From the NCBI GenBank assembly GCA_009823505.1, contig VZQC01006311.1:1134450-1198449 (forward strand): a stretch of 64,000 nucleotides of DNA, given 5' to 3'. A program made the position numbers and the translations under genes. The notes below the pieces were generated by a model. That model searched no databases, had not been told where the DNA came from, and worked only from the letters and a program-made list of their open reading frames with translations. The stretch comes from Rhizomys pruinosus. Lineage: Eukaryota > Chordata > Mammalia > Rodentia > Spalacidae. This document shows positions 46,310-56,522 of the stretch, piece by piece. Position 1 is the first letter of the stretch; the number at the start of each line of letters is the position of its first letter.

Positions 46310-46745
46310 TCACCTTATTTTCTGAGACCTGGTCTCTCATTCACTGAACCTGGAGCTCACTGATTGACTAGATTAGTTGGCCTGTGAACCACCAGGATCC
46401 TCCCATCTCTGGCTCCCTGGGCCTGGGTTGATAGATGCCTGCTGCTATGATCAGCTTTTTTTTTTTTTTTTTTGGTCTTTTCGAGACAGGGTCTCCCTGT
46501 AATCCCAGCTGGCCTGGAACTCACTCTGTAGACCAGGCTGGCCTTGAACTCACAAAGATCCGCCTGCCTCTGCCTCCCAAGTGCTAGGATTAAAGGCATG
46601 CACCACCAGTGCACCCATGTTGTGCAGTGCCTGTGGAGTGCAGAAGAGGGCATCGGATCCCCTAGAAGTAGAATTACAGATAGTTGTTAGCCACATGTGG
46701 GTGCTGGGAACCAAATTCAGGTCCTCAGCAAGAGCAGCTAGTGCT
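46310..46745 (-). mobile_element. Old SINE, B1 and truncated B2
   Basis: B4-like relic at 46310-46440, young B1 at about 46456-46608, B2 fragment at about 46609-46745. Confidence 0.75.
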
Positions 46746-47140
46746 CTGTTGCTGTGATAAACCACTGACCAAAACCAACCCGGGGAGGAAAAGGTTTATT
46801 TGGCTTAACAGGTTAACATCTGTCATTGAGGGAAGCCAGGGCAGGAGCTCAGGTAGAAAGCTGGAGTCGGGAACTGAAGCAGAAACAAAGGAGTGAATGC
46901 TTGTTACTGGCTTGCTCCCTCTAGCTCGCTCAGCTACCTTGCTTATATAGGCCAGGCTCACTTGGCCAAGGATGGTATTGCCTGCAGTGTGCTGGGCCCT
47001 CCTACATCAATTAGCAGTCAAGAAAATGTCCCACCAACATGCCCACAGGCCAGTCCTGGAGTTAATTCTTCGCCTGAGGTTCTCTCTTCACAAGCGTCTC
47101 TAGTTTGTGTCACATTGACAAAAATTAATCAGCACAAATA
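46741..47140. repeat. Rodent interspersed repeat, near-complete copy
   Basis: GTTGCTGTGATAAACCACTG through GTCACATTGACAAAAATTAA. The same family as at 1-880; possibly URR1-type (from memory). Confidence 0.6.
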
Positions 47141-47144
47141 TAAC

Positions 47145-47530
47145 ACGGTTTAGCAATTCCTCACACTTTAACAGATTTATCATACGATGCAGTAATTCTA
47201 CTTCTAGATACATACCTGAAAGAGCTGAAAATGTAAATGTACACGTATATTTATATCTACCAGTGGGTTACTAGAGCATATGATAATTCTGTTAGTCTTT
47301 GAGGAATTGCTAGGCTGTGTTCCACTGTGGCTGAACCATTTTATTGTCTCACTAGCATTGGATGAGGTTCCCGTATCTTCCCTCCTCTGCCTATCATGTG
47401 GCTATCCAGTTATCCCAATACCATTTGTTGAAGAGACTATTTCTTAAAATTGTATTTAGAAACCCCCTACCAGATCTGCATCCTCCCCATTTCTCCCAGG
47501 TCTATACATTCTGTCATATATTCATTAATG
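47145..47530. mobile_element. Old L1-derived fragment
   Basis: CAGTAATTCTACTTCTAGAT, CCACTGTGGCTGAACCATTT and CCCAATACCATTTGTTGAAG are motifs I associate with old L1 3' regions. No open frame remains. Confidence 0.45.
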
Positions 47531-47971
47531 CATTCTGTCATATATGCTACGACCTACTGAGTCAAGTGTGTGTGCCCAGATGTGTCTGTCTGCGAGTTCA
47601 TCCACTGGAGCTTGGTCACTGACTATCTAGTATCACGCCCTTAAAGAAGATCAGCTCTCCTTCACCCAGCAGTGACCAGCTGTCAATAGTTCCTCAGTTC
47701 TATGCTGGGTTTTTGTCTAGTTTGAGTTTGCATAGGTCTTATGCATGCTGTTACCATGCAAGTTCATATGAGAAAGTTCCCAGAAGCCTAGAAGACTGTT
47801 TGCCTGTGGTCATCCAGCACCTCTGCATCTTACAATCTTTCTAAAGCCTCTTCTGTAATGGTCTCTGAGTCTAGGTGGGTGAGGTTTAATATAGGAGTCC
47901 TATACAGGGACATGGACTTAAAGAGCCTGCTAATGAGTGGTTATGATACTCTTCTTGAAAATCAGTTGACC

Positions 47972-48215
47972 AGGGGCTGGAGAGATGGCCTAGTGGTTAA
48001 GAGCTCCGACTGCTCTTGCAGAGGACCCGGGTCAATTCCCAGCACCCATATGGCAGCTGAGAACCATCTTTAACTCCAGTTCCAGGGGAATCTGACACCC
48101 TCTTCTGACCTCCGCGGCATTGCACGACACGGGTGCACAAACCTACATGCAGACAGTACATTCATACACATAAAAAATAAATAAAATTAAAAAATAAATA
48201 TATTAAAAAAGAAAA
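47972..48215 (+). mobile_element. B2 SINE, short variant (young)
   Basis: GGGGCTGGAGAGATGGCCTA to AAAATAAATAAAAT; flanked by AAAATCAGTTGACCA and AAAACCAGTTGACCA (47957 and 48211). Confidence 0.95.
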
Positions 48216-48539
48216 CCAGTTGACCATAAATATGACCATAAATATAAATCACACATAAATATGTGGGGGTCAGATATACCTAACTGTAAGAACTTTGGTA
48301 AATTTCTTAATCTTGAACTTTTAGTTCCTCACCTATGGAAGGAAGATGATAACCTCTCTCTCAGAGATCTTGCCAGGACTCCATGAAGTCACACATAGAG
48401 CACATAGCAAGCAGCAGCAAAGACAGAGTAAGCAGTGGGGCATCCGTCACTTCTCCTCTGAGTATCTCCAGGACAAAGGAGACCCGAGACAATGTAGGCA
48501 AGCAAATGAAATCATGGCCAGCCTTATCAGTTTCAGCAA

Positions 48540-48870
48540 ACATTTGCCCCATGCTGACTTTGTGCAAGACATTCTAGTCTTGGGGATATACAGGCTAAAG
48601 ACTGCCACTACCTTCAAGGAGCTCTCTGTCGGATTGTCAAACAGGTACAAAATAGTGTGATAAGTGCTGAGATAGACTCAGCACTTATCACACTATTTTA
48701 TCAGCACTATTTTAGACTCAAGCAGAGAGGGCTGGGAGGAGGGGGATTGATAATCCTAGCCCAGAGGACCTGAGAAAGGCTTTTAGGGAAAAGAGATGGT
48801 TGAGGTGGGTTTTAAATGACTCAGGCAGAAATTTGTACAGTGGATAAAAAGGAACCAGTGTTATAGCATA
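48540..48870 (+). mobile_element. L2-like LINE relic containing a perfect hairpin
   Basis: CTTGGGGATATACAGGCTAA, CTTCAAGGAGCTCTCTGTC and TGAGAAAGGCTTTTAGGG fit the L2 3' region pattern. Confidence 0.5.
48649..48699. repeat. Perfect 23-bp inverted repeat with 5-nt loop
   Basis: Arm 48649-48671 (AAAATAGTGTGATAAGTGCT then GAG) and its exact complement at 48677-48699, with loop ATAGA. It is short for a pre-miRNA. An imperfect third piece (TCAGCACTATTTTAGACTCA) follows at 48701. Confidence 0.95.
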
Positions 48871-48974
48871 AGAAGCAGAATACACAGTTTTAGGGATCTG
48901 TATAAATTTTCGGCTCTAGATGAAAACCACTGGAATATAATATAGGATCAGGAGTTAAAAAGTACCCTGATTAG

Positions 48975-49100
48975 CTGGGCATGATGCCTTTAACTCCAGC
49001 ACTTGGGAAGCAGAGGCAGACTGGGTCTGCCAGCTTGGTCTACATAGGGAGTTCCAGGCTAGCTGGGGCTACTGGGAGACCTTGTCTTAACAAACAAAAT
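48975..49100 (+). mobile_element. B1 SINE with internal deletion
   Basis: GCTGGGCATGATGCC, then a shortened body ending GAGACCTTGTCTTAAC. Confidence 0.75.
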
Positions 49101-49114
49101 GTATCCTGATTAAG

Positions 49115-49227
49115 GACCATAGAGGTGCTCAGTGGGTAAAAAGCACCTCCTGGCAAGCCTGATGACTTGTGTTCCATTCCTGGGACCCACATGGTAGAGG
49201 GAGAGAACTGACTCTTCTGACCTCCAC

Positions 49228-49270
<43 letters not shown>

Positions 49271-49500
49271 TTAATCTAACTTTTATGGGCTAGAGAGATG
49301 GCTCAGCAGATAGAGGACTTGCATGCAGCCCTGAGGACCTGATCTGAGTTCAGTCCCAGTTCCCACAAGGTCGCAGGAGAGAACCCATTCCCAAGAGTTG
49401 TTCTCTGACCTCCATGTGCCATGGTTGCTGTTTGGTGCAAGTGCATGTGCGTGTGCGTGTGCATATGCACATGTGTGTATACACACGCACACAATGAATA
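49115..49500 (+). mobile_element. Two old B2/B3-type SINEs around a (GT)n tract
   Basis: Copies at about 49115-49225 and 49288-49495, with a GT tract at about 49230-49268. Confidence 0.6.
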
Positions 49501-49504
49501 TATA

Positions 49505-49885
49505 ACATACTAACTTTTAATTTCATTGGTAATGTTTAAACTGAGAAGTGCCATTGTCAGATCTGTATTTCAGACTGATGGGGAGACCTCTGTGGAAATG
49601 GATCATTGGGAGGAGGAGGAATGGAGGCACTGAGAAGAGCTGGGAGAAATGTAGTGAGGATGGAGAAGAGGGGGATTATTAGGTGGGTTTATGATACTTT
49701 GGGAGGAGAGGCCTAGGATAATGCTCACATTTCTCATTTGGAGACTTGACAAGGATCATTTGCCTGGGCAGGGACCCAGGAGTGAAGAACAAGATAAGAA
49801 AAAGAAAAGATATTTGCTTTGGCAGATGGACCAGTAGACAGATTGTATATGGGACTGGCATTGGAACTTGGTTAATGTAAAAAGC
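49505..49885. other. Intergenic, unique
   Basis: No feature was recognised. Confidence 0.45.
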
Positions 49886-49889
49886 ACAT

Positions 49890-50310
49890 ATTGAGAGATA
49901 GGTGGCTCAGTGATTTAAAAGTTTACTGTTCTTCCAGAGGACCCAAATTCAGTTCCCAGCACCCAAGTGTCTGCATTTCACAACTGTCTATAACTCTAGT
50001 TCCAAGAAATTCAACACCTTCTTCTGATCTCCAAGGACATCAGCAAACACGTGGCATATACTCGAATAGACATACATATGTAATAATAATAAAAAAAACT
50101 CTTAAAAAAGATGAACTTAATTGGGGCTGTAGTGATAGCCTAGTGGTTAAGAGCACTGGCTGTTCTTGCAGAGGATCTGGGGCTAACAACTGTCCAAAAC
50201 TCCAGTTCCAGGGGATCTGATGCCCTTCTGACCTCTGCAGACATTATATGACATAGATGCACTTTCATACATGAAGGAAAAATGCTCATACACATAAAAT
50301 AAAAAATACA
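49890..50310 (+). mobile_element. Two B2 SINEs
   Basis: Copies at about 49895-50110 and 50122-50310; the second lacks its B-box segment. Confidence 0.75.
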
Positions 50311-50652
50311 TATTTTTTTTGAGGGTGGTGGTGGTAGTGGTAATAAAGTACGGTCACAATTCCATATGGGGTCATGTAACTGAATTTGGCAGCAGTAAAA
50401 GAACCAAAACTTAATTCAGAACCAAATGTGTAATGAATCTGAGGTGCTTTGGATGCCTCTCCACCATCTGAACACACAACATGAATATTCTGTACTATGT
50501 GGGCCATCATGCCATGCAGTATAAATGAATAACATCTAAACCTTGTCTCAGACTTGAAACTATTGTGTGTTATGAGTTGCAGTATTTTTGCTGTATGAAG
50601 TTTTCTGTTCTTTGAGAAGCATAATGGTTTAATTATGTAAACAAAGACTTGA

Positions 50653-50766
50653 TTTTTGTTTGTCGTTTGAGACAGGGTCCGTATCCCAAGCTGGTCTTGA
50701 ATGTGCAATCCTCCTGCGTCAGTCTTCTGAGTGCTGGGATTACAGGTATGTGCTATCATGCTTGGC
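50653..50766 (-). mobile_element. Old B1 relic
   Basis: TTTGAGACAGGGTCCGTATC through GGATTACAGGTATGTGC. Confidence 0.65.
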
Positions 50767-50852
50767 TTTACAAAGATTTCCTATCATCGTTGCTCAGCGC
50801 GTAAGTATCAAATTAGTATGTTTATGGATTGTACTGTCTGAATGTTAGATTT

Positions 50853-51003
50853 TTTTTTTTTTGTCTTTTCGAGACAGGATCTCCCTGTAGCCCCAGCTGT
50901 CCTGAAACTCACTCTGTAGACCAGGCTGGCCTTGAACTCACAAATATCCGCCTGCCTCTGCCTCCCGAGTGCTAGGATTAAAGGCGTGCGCCACCACGCC
51001 TGG
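50853..51003 (-). mobile_element. B1 SINE (young) with 16-bp target duplication
   Basis: CTGAATGTTAGATTTT occurs at 50838-50853 and 51004-51019. Confidence 0.96.
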
Positions 51004-51035
51004 CTGAATGTTAGATTTTAAAAATTGCTATATTA

Positions 51036-51280
51036 GGGCTGGAGAGATGGCCTAGCGGTTAAGAGCGCCGACCGCTCTTACAGAGGACCCGGGTTCAATC
51101 CCCAGCACCCACATGGTGGCCGAGAACCGTCTGAAACTCCAATTCCAGGAGAACTCCAGTTCCAGGGGAATCCGACACCCTCTTCTGACCTCCGCAGCAT
51201 TGCACGACACGGGTGCACAACCTTGCATGCAGACAGTACATTCATACACATACAGAAATAAATAAAATTAATTAAAAAAA
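51036..51280 (+). mobile_element. B2 SINE, long variant (young)
   Basis: Target AATTGCTATATTA (51023-51035) is repeated as AATTGCTATTTTA (51287-51299). The latter was then reused by dimeric SINE copy 6. Confidence 0.95.
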
Positions 51281-51301
51281 TTTTTTAATTGCTATTTTAT
51301 A

Positions 51302-51545
51302 GGGCTGGAGAGATGGCTTAGCAGTTAAGACCACCCACTGCTCTTGCAGAGGACCTGGGTTGGATTCCCAGCACCCACATGGTGGCTGAGAACCATCTTT
51401 AAGCCAGGTGTAGTGGTGCACACCTTTAATCCTAGCACTCAGGAGGCAGAGGCAGACAGATCTCTGTGAGTTCAAGCCCATCCTGGTCTACAGAGTGAGT
51501 TCCAGGCCAGCTGGGGCTATAGGGAGACCCTGTCTTAAAAAGAAC
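51302..51545 (+). mobile_element. Dimeric B2-head/B1 SINE, copy 6, with perfect target-site duplication
   Basis: Head at 51302-51402 (101 nt) ending ATCTTTAA, then B1 from 51403 (GCCAGGTGTAGTGG) to an A-rich tail. AATTGCTATTTTA occurs at 51287-51299 and again at 51565-51577, a perfect 13-bp duplication enclosing head and B1 together. This is direct evidence that the dimer was inserted as one unit. Confidence 0.9.
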
Positions 51546-51606
51546 AAAACAGAGCAAATCAAAAAATTGCTATTTTACTTGCTGGGTTTCATAAAGAATT
51601 GTTAGG

Positions 51607-51730
51607 GCAGTCAAGATGGCTCAGTGAATTCCTGACATGCATGGTGGAAGGAGAGAACCAACTATTACAAGTTATGCTCTGACCTCCACATTCATGCCCC
51701 ACCACACAAAATAAACAAAAACGTAATGAA
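51607..51730 (+). mobile_element. Old B2 relic
   Basis: GCAGTCAAGATGGCTCAGTG with a large deletion. Confidence 0.5.
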
Positions 51731-52051
51731 AGAACAGTTAAGTGAATTTGGGATTAGGAAAGAATTTCCGATAATTTCTGAAATGACCCTAAAAGTACTT
51801 TTGTCATTTGTACTACCTATTTATATGAAGCAGCATTCTCAACATTGTCAATAATAGAACCAAAATAAAGATCAATTCTAAAAAATGGTTGAAGATGCTC
51901 TGCATCCTGCAGTATTGAATATTCAACCAAGATTCGCTTATAAAAAAATAAGCACATCTATCTCAGTATGAAAATTTGCTTTCATTTTTTATGCAAATGA
52001 GTGTTATGCCTGCATGCCCCCTGCTTTTATCTTTAGTAAATGGTAAAATTG

Positions 52052-52295
52052 GGGCTAGAGAGATGGCTCAGTGGTTAAAAGCACTGGCTGCTCTTGCAGA
52101 GGACCCAGGTTCAAGTCCCAGCACCCACAGGGCTTATACCTGTCTGTAACTCCAGTTCCAGGGGATCCAACACCCTCTTCAGTTCCAGGGGATCCAACAC
52201 CCTCTTCTGACCTCTGGGGACACTGATGATATTGGTGTACTTATATACATGCAGGTAATATACTCATGCATATTAAATTAAAATAATAAATGAAG
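52052..52295 (+). mobile_element. B2 SINE with 27-bp internal duplication
   Basis: CAGTTCCAGGGGATCCAACA and the following bases occur twice in tandem at about 52154-52207. Confidence 0.88.
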
Positions 52296-52317
52296 TATTT
52301 AAACATTCTAATTTATT

Positions 52318-52325
52318 ATTATATA

Positions 52326-52356
<31 letters not shown>

Positions 52357-52530
52357 TTATTTATTTATTTTTGGCGGCGGGGGAGTATTTTTGAGACAGG
52401 GTCTCCCTTTAGTCCCAGCTGGCCTGAAGCTTGCTATGTAGACCAGGCTGGCCTTGAACTCACAGAGGTCTGCCTGCCTCTGCCTCCCCAGTGCTGGGAT
52501 TAAAGGCCTGTACCACCACACCCAGCACCA
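52318..52530 (-). mobile_element. (TA)n tract and B1 SINE
   Basis: TA repeat at about 52318-52360 and B1 at about 52385-52528. Confidence 0.85.
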
Positions 52531-52612
52531 CAAATGTTTGATTTTTATATGGACTTATATACCTGTATCCCTGGAGCTGTGTAAAAACTTCTTCAGTGAA
52601 ATTGTGTCACAA

Positions 52613-52852
52613 GGGCTGGAGAGAAGGCTCAGTGGTTAAAAGTACCTACTGCTCTTGCAGAGGACCTGGGTTCGATTCCCAGTACCCACATGGCGGCTAA
52701 GAACTGCCTTTAAGCTGGACATGGTGGTGCATGCCTTTGATCCTAGCACTCGGGAGGCGGATCTCTGTGAGTTCAAGGCCAGCCTACTCTACAGAGTGAG
52801 TTCCAGGCCAGCTGGGGCTATAGGGAGACCCTGTCTCAAAAAAGAAAAAAAA
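52613..52852 (+). mobile_element. Dimeric B2-head/B1 SINE, copy 7
   Basis: Head at 52613-52713 (101 nt) with B box GGTTCGATTCCC, junction GCCTTTAAGCTGGACATGG, B1 from 52714 with a small internal deletion, then an A tail. Flanks share AAATT and TCACAA blocks, a degraded target duplication. Confidence 0.85.
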
Positions 52853-52989
52853 ATTTTCATCACAAATGGAGAAAGTTTCAGAAACCCTGGTCTAGCTGCT
52901 AAAGTGAGCAGTTTGGTTTACTTTTGTTTTGCCCTGATTAAAATATTAATGAGTTTTATTGGCAAAAGTATGACTGAAAATAAAAGCCT

Positions 52990-53575
52990 ATAATCTCATT
53001 GTTCAAATAAACCCTGTGGAAAGGTAAAGAGGGTGTATGTCTTGCTAGAAAACAATATTCTTAGAGAAGTATAGAAATGAATAGTGCAGGCCTTGTCTTA
53101 ACTGCTGCTGATATTCTTTCTGGGAAAACATTGCAAAAACCTACCGGACTTGTGTACACCTCCCCCCCACACCCAGAAGTCCTGCCACATGCAGTGTTGG
53201 AGAAGTCTGTTGAATTGACTTTTCATTACTTTGCCAGGCCTCTCAATCTGATCTATTCTGTTGTGTAGACCTGTGAGCTCACTGAGAGAGAGAGGCAAGC
53301 TCTCAGGACTCCAGCTCAGATATGGAGGCTGGCCAAGGTTAGGTATGGAGTAAAGAATAAATGAACGCGCTGTTGCTGTGTTTGGAAATCAGAAGAGCTT
53401 TTGCCTGCTTGTCCAGTTGGTCAAGTGACTCATTGAGCAAATGTTTTCAGATTCTAAACTAAATGTGCAGTGTTGTGTGTGGGGTGTGTATGTTTGTGTG
53501 CTATGGGAGAAAGAGCCTCACTGGAGAACAGAACAGTCAAAGCCAGAGCTCTTCCAGCCTGCTTGGGCTTAAAAA
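52990..53575. other. Intergenic, unique
   Basis: No gene or young repeat was recognised. Confidence 0.45.
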
Positions 53576-53579
53576 TGAC

Positions 53580-54220
53580 TTATTTTTATTTACTTGTATG
53601 TGTATGTGCCAACATGAGTATATGTGTACCACGTGCTTCAGGGTCTCTCAGAGGCCAGAGAGCATTAGATCCCCTGGAACCGTAGTTACAGGTGTCTGTG
53701 AGCCACCTGATGTGGGCACTAAGAAACCAACCCAGGTCCTCTGCGAGAGTAGTAAACTGCTGAGCCATCCCCCCAGCCCTTTTTCCTTTTTAAAGGGATG
53801 TGATTTGCCTACAGCCATGTGGCCTGTTTACAAGAGCCACCACCTGCTCTGTGTGTGTGTGTGTGTACGCATGCATGGTACCTGATGGCCAGTTGAGATT
53901 GTTGGTGGGCCACTCTTCCTTCTTTCTCTCTCTTTTTTTTATTTTTTATTTTATTTTTGAGACAGGGTCTCCCTTTTTAGTCCCAGCTGGCCTGGAGCTC
54001 ACTTTGTAGACCAGGTTGAACTCACAGGGATCCACCTGCCTCTGCCTCCCGAGTGCTGGGATTAAAGGCGTGCGTGCGCCACCAGGCCTGGCTTTCCTCT
54101 CATCTTAAAAGCAACAATTTCTGTGGCCTTTCATCCCTGATCTATATAGTTCCAGGACAGCTGGGGCTACTGGGAGACCCTGTGTCAAAAAGACCAAAAA
54201 AAAAAAAAAAAAATGCTCCA
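53580..54220. mobile_element. B2 (minus), B1 (minus) and a B1 3' fragment (plus)
   Basis: B2 at about 53580-53782, B1 at about 53945-54092, and the fragment AGTTCCAGGACAGCTGGGGC plus A tail at 54149-54213. Confidence 0.8.
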
Positions 54221-55140
54221 CCACAAATTCCAAGAGGCAAGATCTCTGAGATGTTGGCGTAACCTTTGTGTTTCAGGCAGAAGTGGTTGAAACTTGCACT
54301 GGAGGCAGCCTGAATGGTGCCAAAGTCAAAGCACTGGACTGGAAGTCAGGAAGCCGGCTCTGCCACACTCCACCACATTGTTGCTTGTTATCTTCTCTCT
54401 CAAGAATGTGGGGATGGGTTTAAGTAAAACATGAATGGATTTCCTACTATCACTGCTCCTTGTAAGCTTCTAAAATTATAGGAATGAAATCTTAACATTT
54501 GGTGATTGGAGAATCTTGCTTCCTCAAGATACTGGGTATGCTGTTTGGATTGTCTTCCTCTGTGTAGACTCTCTGAACCTGATCCATTGCTCCTAGAAAG
54601 GCACTCCACTATGTTTTTCAGTTTATGACTAAGGCCAGAGACTTCTCATAGTACAAGCCAGGCAAGACCCTTTGGGCTGGTTGTCAGCAGCACAGTACGT
54701 GGGGGGGGGGGGTGTTGTCAGGGACACTGCTGTTTCCCTGGACCCTTTAATACCCCTGGGGCAGATACGATCTGAACGACCCTTCCCGCCCCCCCCAATC
54801 CCCATTTTTCACAGCTCAGAGATGGGATTTGTCCAGTTGCTTCTAGTTGTAAAGCCTCGGCTTTCCTCAGTCCTCGTCCCACACGCTGGGCAGGGCCCCT
54901 TGAGACTCAGGTCTCGGAGATTCCCGGAGAAGGGCCAGGGAGTCCGGTACAGGGCCTGGGTGGGACCTTAGAATCTAGTGGGAAACATCACAACAGTAAA
55001 GCTGTGAGAAAGTGAGCTGAGGGCTGGGTTCGAGGTCCAGCCTTGCTGCTGACTTGCTGAGAAATCTGTGTGGCTTTTTCAGTGACTGAGGTTCTGAAAA
55101 ACAAAACAACTTGCCAAGCACTTTTGCCTCTGCTACCTAC
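54220..55140. other. Upstream flank of the GLIS1 CpG island
   Basis: Unique sequence with a G run at about 54702-54711 and a C run at 54790-54796. No SINE was seen; it may contain promoter-proximal elements. Confidence 0.4.
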
Positions 55141-55299
55141 AGTTTAGCAGATAATGCTGTTACCATTTACCCGGAGAAAATCCGACCCGGGGAGAGGCCG
55201 GCTCCCTTTCTGCTGTCGGACCAACCGATCTGTCCTCCGCCTGCTGCTAGGTCCTGCGAAGCTCCGCGTCCGCGCCGCTCGCTGCCTGTCAAACTCGGG

Positions 55300-55537
55300 C
55301 TTCGAGGCGCACCGCCCCGCCCAGGCCCCCAGGCGAGCGGCACGCCCTCGCGCCGCCATTGGCCTTGTCCTGAGGCTCGGGAGAGCCAGTGGTCCGGGCG
55401 GCTGTCGGGCAGTGGCGGGACCGCCCCGTCCCCGGGGTGCCGCCCGGCAGGAGCGGCGGCTGCGGGGGCTGCGGCTTCGGGGGAGGCGCGCCGAGCCGTG
55501 CGCCCCGTGAGCCGCGCGCCTGCTCGCCCGCCGCGAG
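55300..55537 (+). other. GLIS1: Probable GLIS1 non-coding exon 1 (5' end approximate)
   Basis: A strong donor (CGCGAG then GTGAGAAG, GT at 55538-55539) lies in the island 0.7 kb before the acceptor of the coding exon. This suggests a 5' UTR exon ending at 55537. The 3' boundary is read from the splice motif; the 5' boundary is a guess. A transcript starting inside the next exon or intron is an alternative. Confidence 0.45.
55352..55362. promoter_or_regulatory. Overlapping YY1-like and CCAAT (NF-Y) motifs
   Basis: GCCGCCATTGG contains a YY1-like GCCGCCAT and an inverted CCAAT box (ATTGG, 55358-55362), about 180 bp before the inferred exon 1 donor. This is motif resemblance only. Confidence 0.4.
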
Positions 55538-56235
55538 GTGAGAAGGGTTGCGGCCGGGAGGAGGACCCGCGCCAGGGACCCGGGGGCGTCTCTCGTAGCT
55601 TTGGGGTGCGAGGAGCCGGGCACTCGAGCGTGGGGCGAGGGCATGAGGCGTGGGGGCTCGCCCGTCGCGGGGTGCGCTCCGACGGCGTGGGAGCTTGCGC
55701 GCGTGGGCGTGGCCTGCTGTGCGGAGTCGCGCGCCGGCTCCCTCTGCCTGAAGCCCTGCAGACGCGCGGGGCTCGGGTGCGCGTGGCAGGCTCGCGCAGT
55801 GGGCGTGAGCGCTCCTCCGGGTGGCCTCTGCCCTGCGCGGGGCCCTCGGGAGTCCGGGCTGCGCCTGTAGCGTCGCGTGCGCTGCCCGGGACTCGCGCCC
55901 GTAGCCCCTGGAGGTGCTCAGCCCCGGCCCGGCCGCCCGCCGGACCCCGCGCGTCCAGGCCGCCTCCCCGCGGCCGTCCAGGGAACGCCGGGCCTCGGTT
56001 CGCCCAAAGAGGGCAGGTCTGCGCGCCGGCGGGTTGGGCGGGGAGCGCGGGGGCCGCGGCCGCAGCCGCAGCTGGAGGAGCAGCCTGGGGCGCGGGGTCG
56101 GGTGGGTCCAGGCTGGCAGGGCTGGCAGGGCGGCGTGGGCAGCGAAGGCTGAGCGAAACCGGGACCTCTCACACAGTGGGCCTGGACGGAGTCCGCTGCG
56201 CGCACTCTAAAGTCCGGTGCTGTCTTCTCCCACAG

Positions 56236-56278
56236 GAGCCCGGCGACCCCCCAGCCGTGCGCGCCCCGCCCTGGCGCC
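56236..56278 (+). other. GLIS1: GLIS1 5' UTR part of the first coding exon
   Basis: The acceptor TGTCTTCTCCCACAG ends at 56235, and 43 nt of GC-rich leader precede the ATG. If transcription starts farther downstream, this would instead be first-exon leader. Confidence 0.6.
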
Positions 56279-56522
56279 ATGCACTGTGAGGTGGCCGAGG
56301 CGCTTTCGGACCAGAGGCCAAAGGAGGCCCGGGGGGCGCCCGTCCCGGGCATCGGGGCGCACATGGCCTTCAGGATCTCCGCGAGTGGTGGCGGCTGCGG
56401 GGCCGGGAGCCCGCGGGACCTGCTGTCCCGGACACCAGTGCCGCCACCGCGGGCCCACGACCTCCTTTCACCTCGGAGCCCTAGAGACTATGGCGCGTCC
56501 AAGGCTGCAGGCGGTGGCAAGG
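56279..56522 (+). CDS. GLIS1: GLIS1 first coding exon (N-terminus)
   Basis: The exon encodes 81 residues plus one base, starting MHCEVAEALSDQRPKEARGA and ending GASKAAGGGK. I recognise this as the N-terminus of the long GLIS1 isoform. GLIS1 is a GLI-similar Kruppel-like C2H2 zinc-finger transcription factor that acts in the nucleus; its five zinc fingers lie in later exons outside the window. The ATG at 56279 has G at -3. A second in-frame ATG at 56363 (Met29, in GAHMAFR) has a weaker context, so the first is preferred. The segment is Gly/Pro/Arg-rich and probably disordered, with PVPPPRAHDLLSPRSPRDYG as its most recognisable stretch. The donor GTGAGT at 56523 leaves phase 1. The gene shares strand with NDC1, which lies 24 kb upstream. 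Confidence 0.9.

Noticed and set aside
48649..48699. miRNA gene
   Set aside because: The stem is only 23 bp with a 5-nt loop, short for a Drosha/Dicer substrate, and there is no other support; kept as a structural finding only.
55111..56289. 392-codon open frame across the CpG island
   Set aside because: It is in a different frame from GLIS1, crosses the inferred intron and results from high GC content; the peptide is low-complexity Arg/Gly/Ala/Pro.
55918..56458. Minus-strand open frames over the GLIS1 first coding exon
   Set aside because: Shadows of a GC-rich exon; no independent support.
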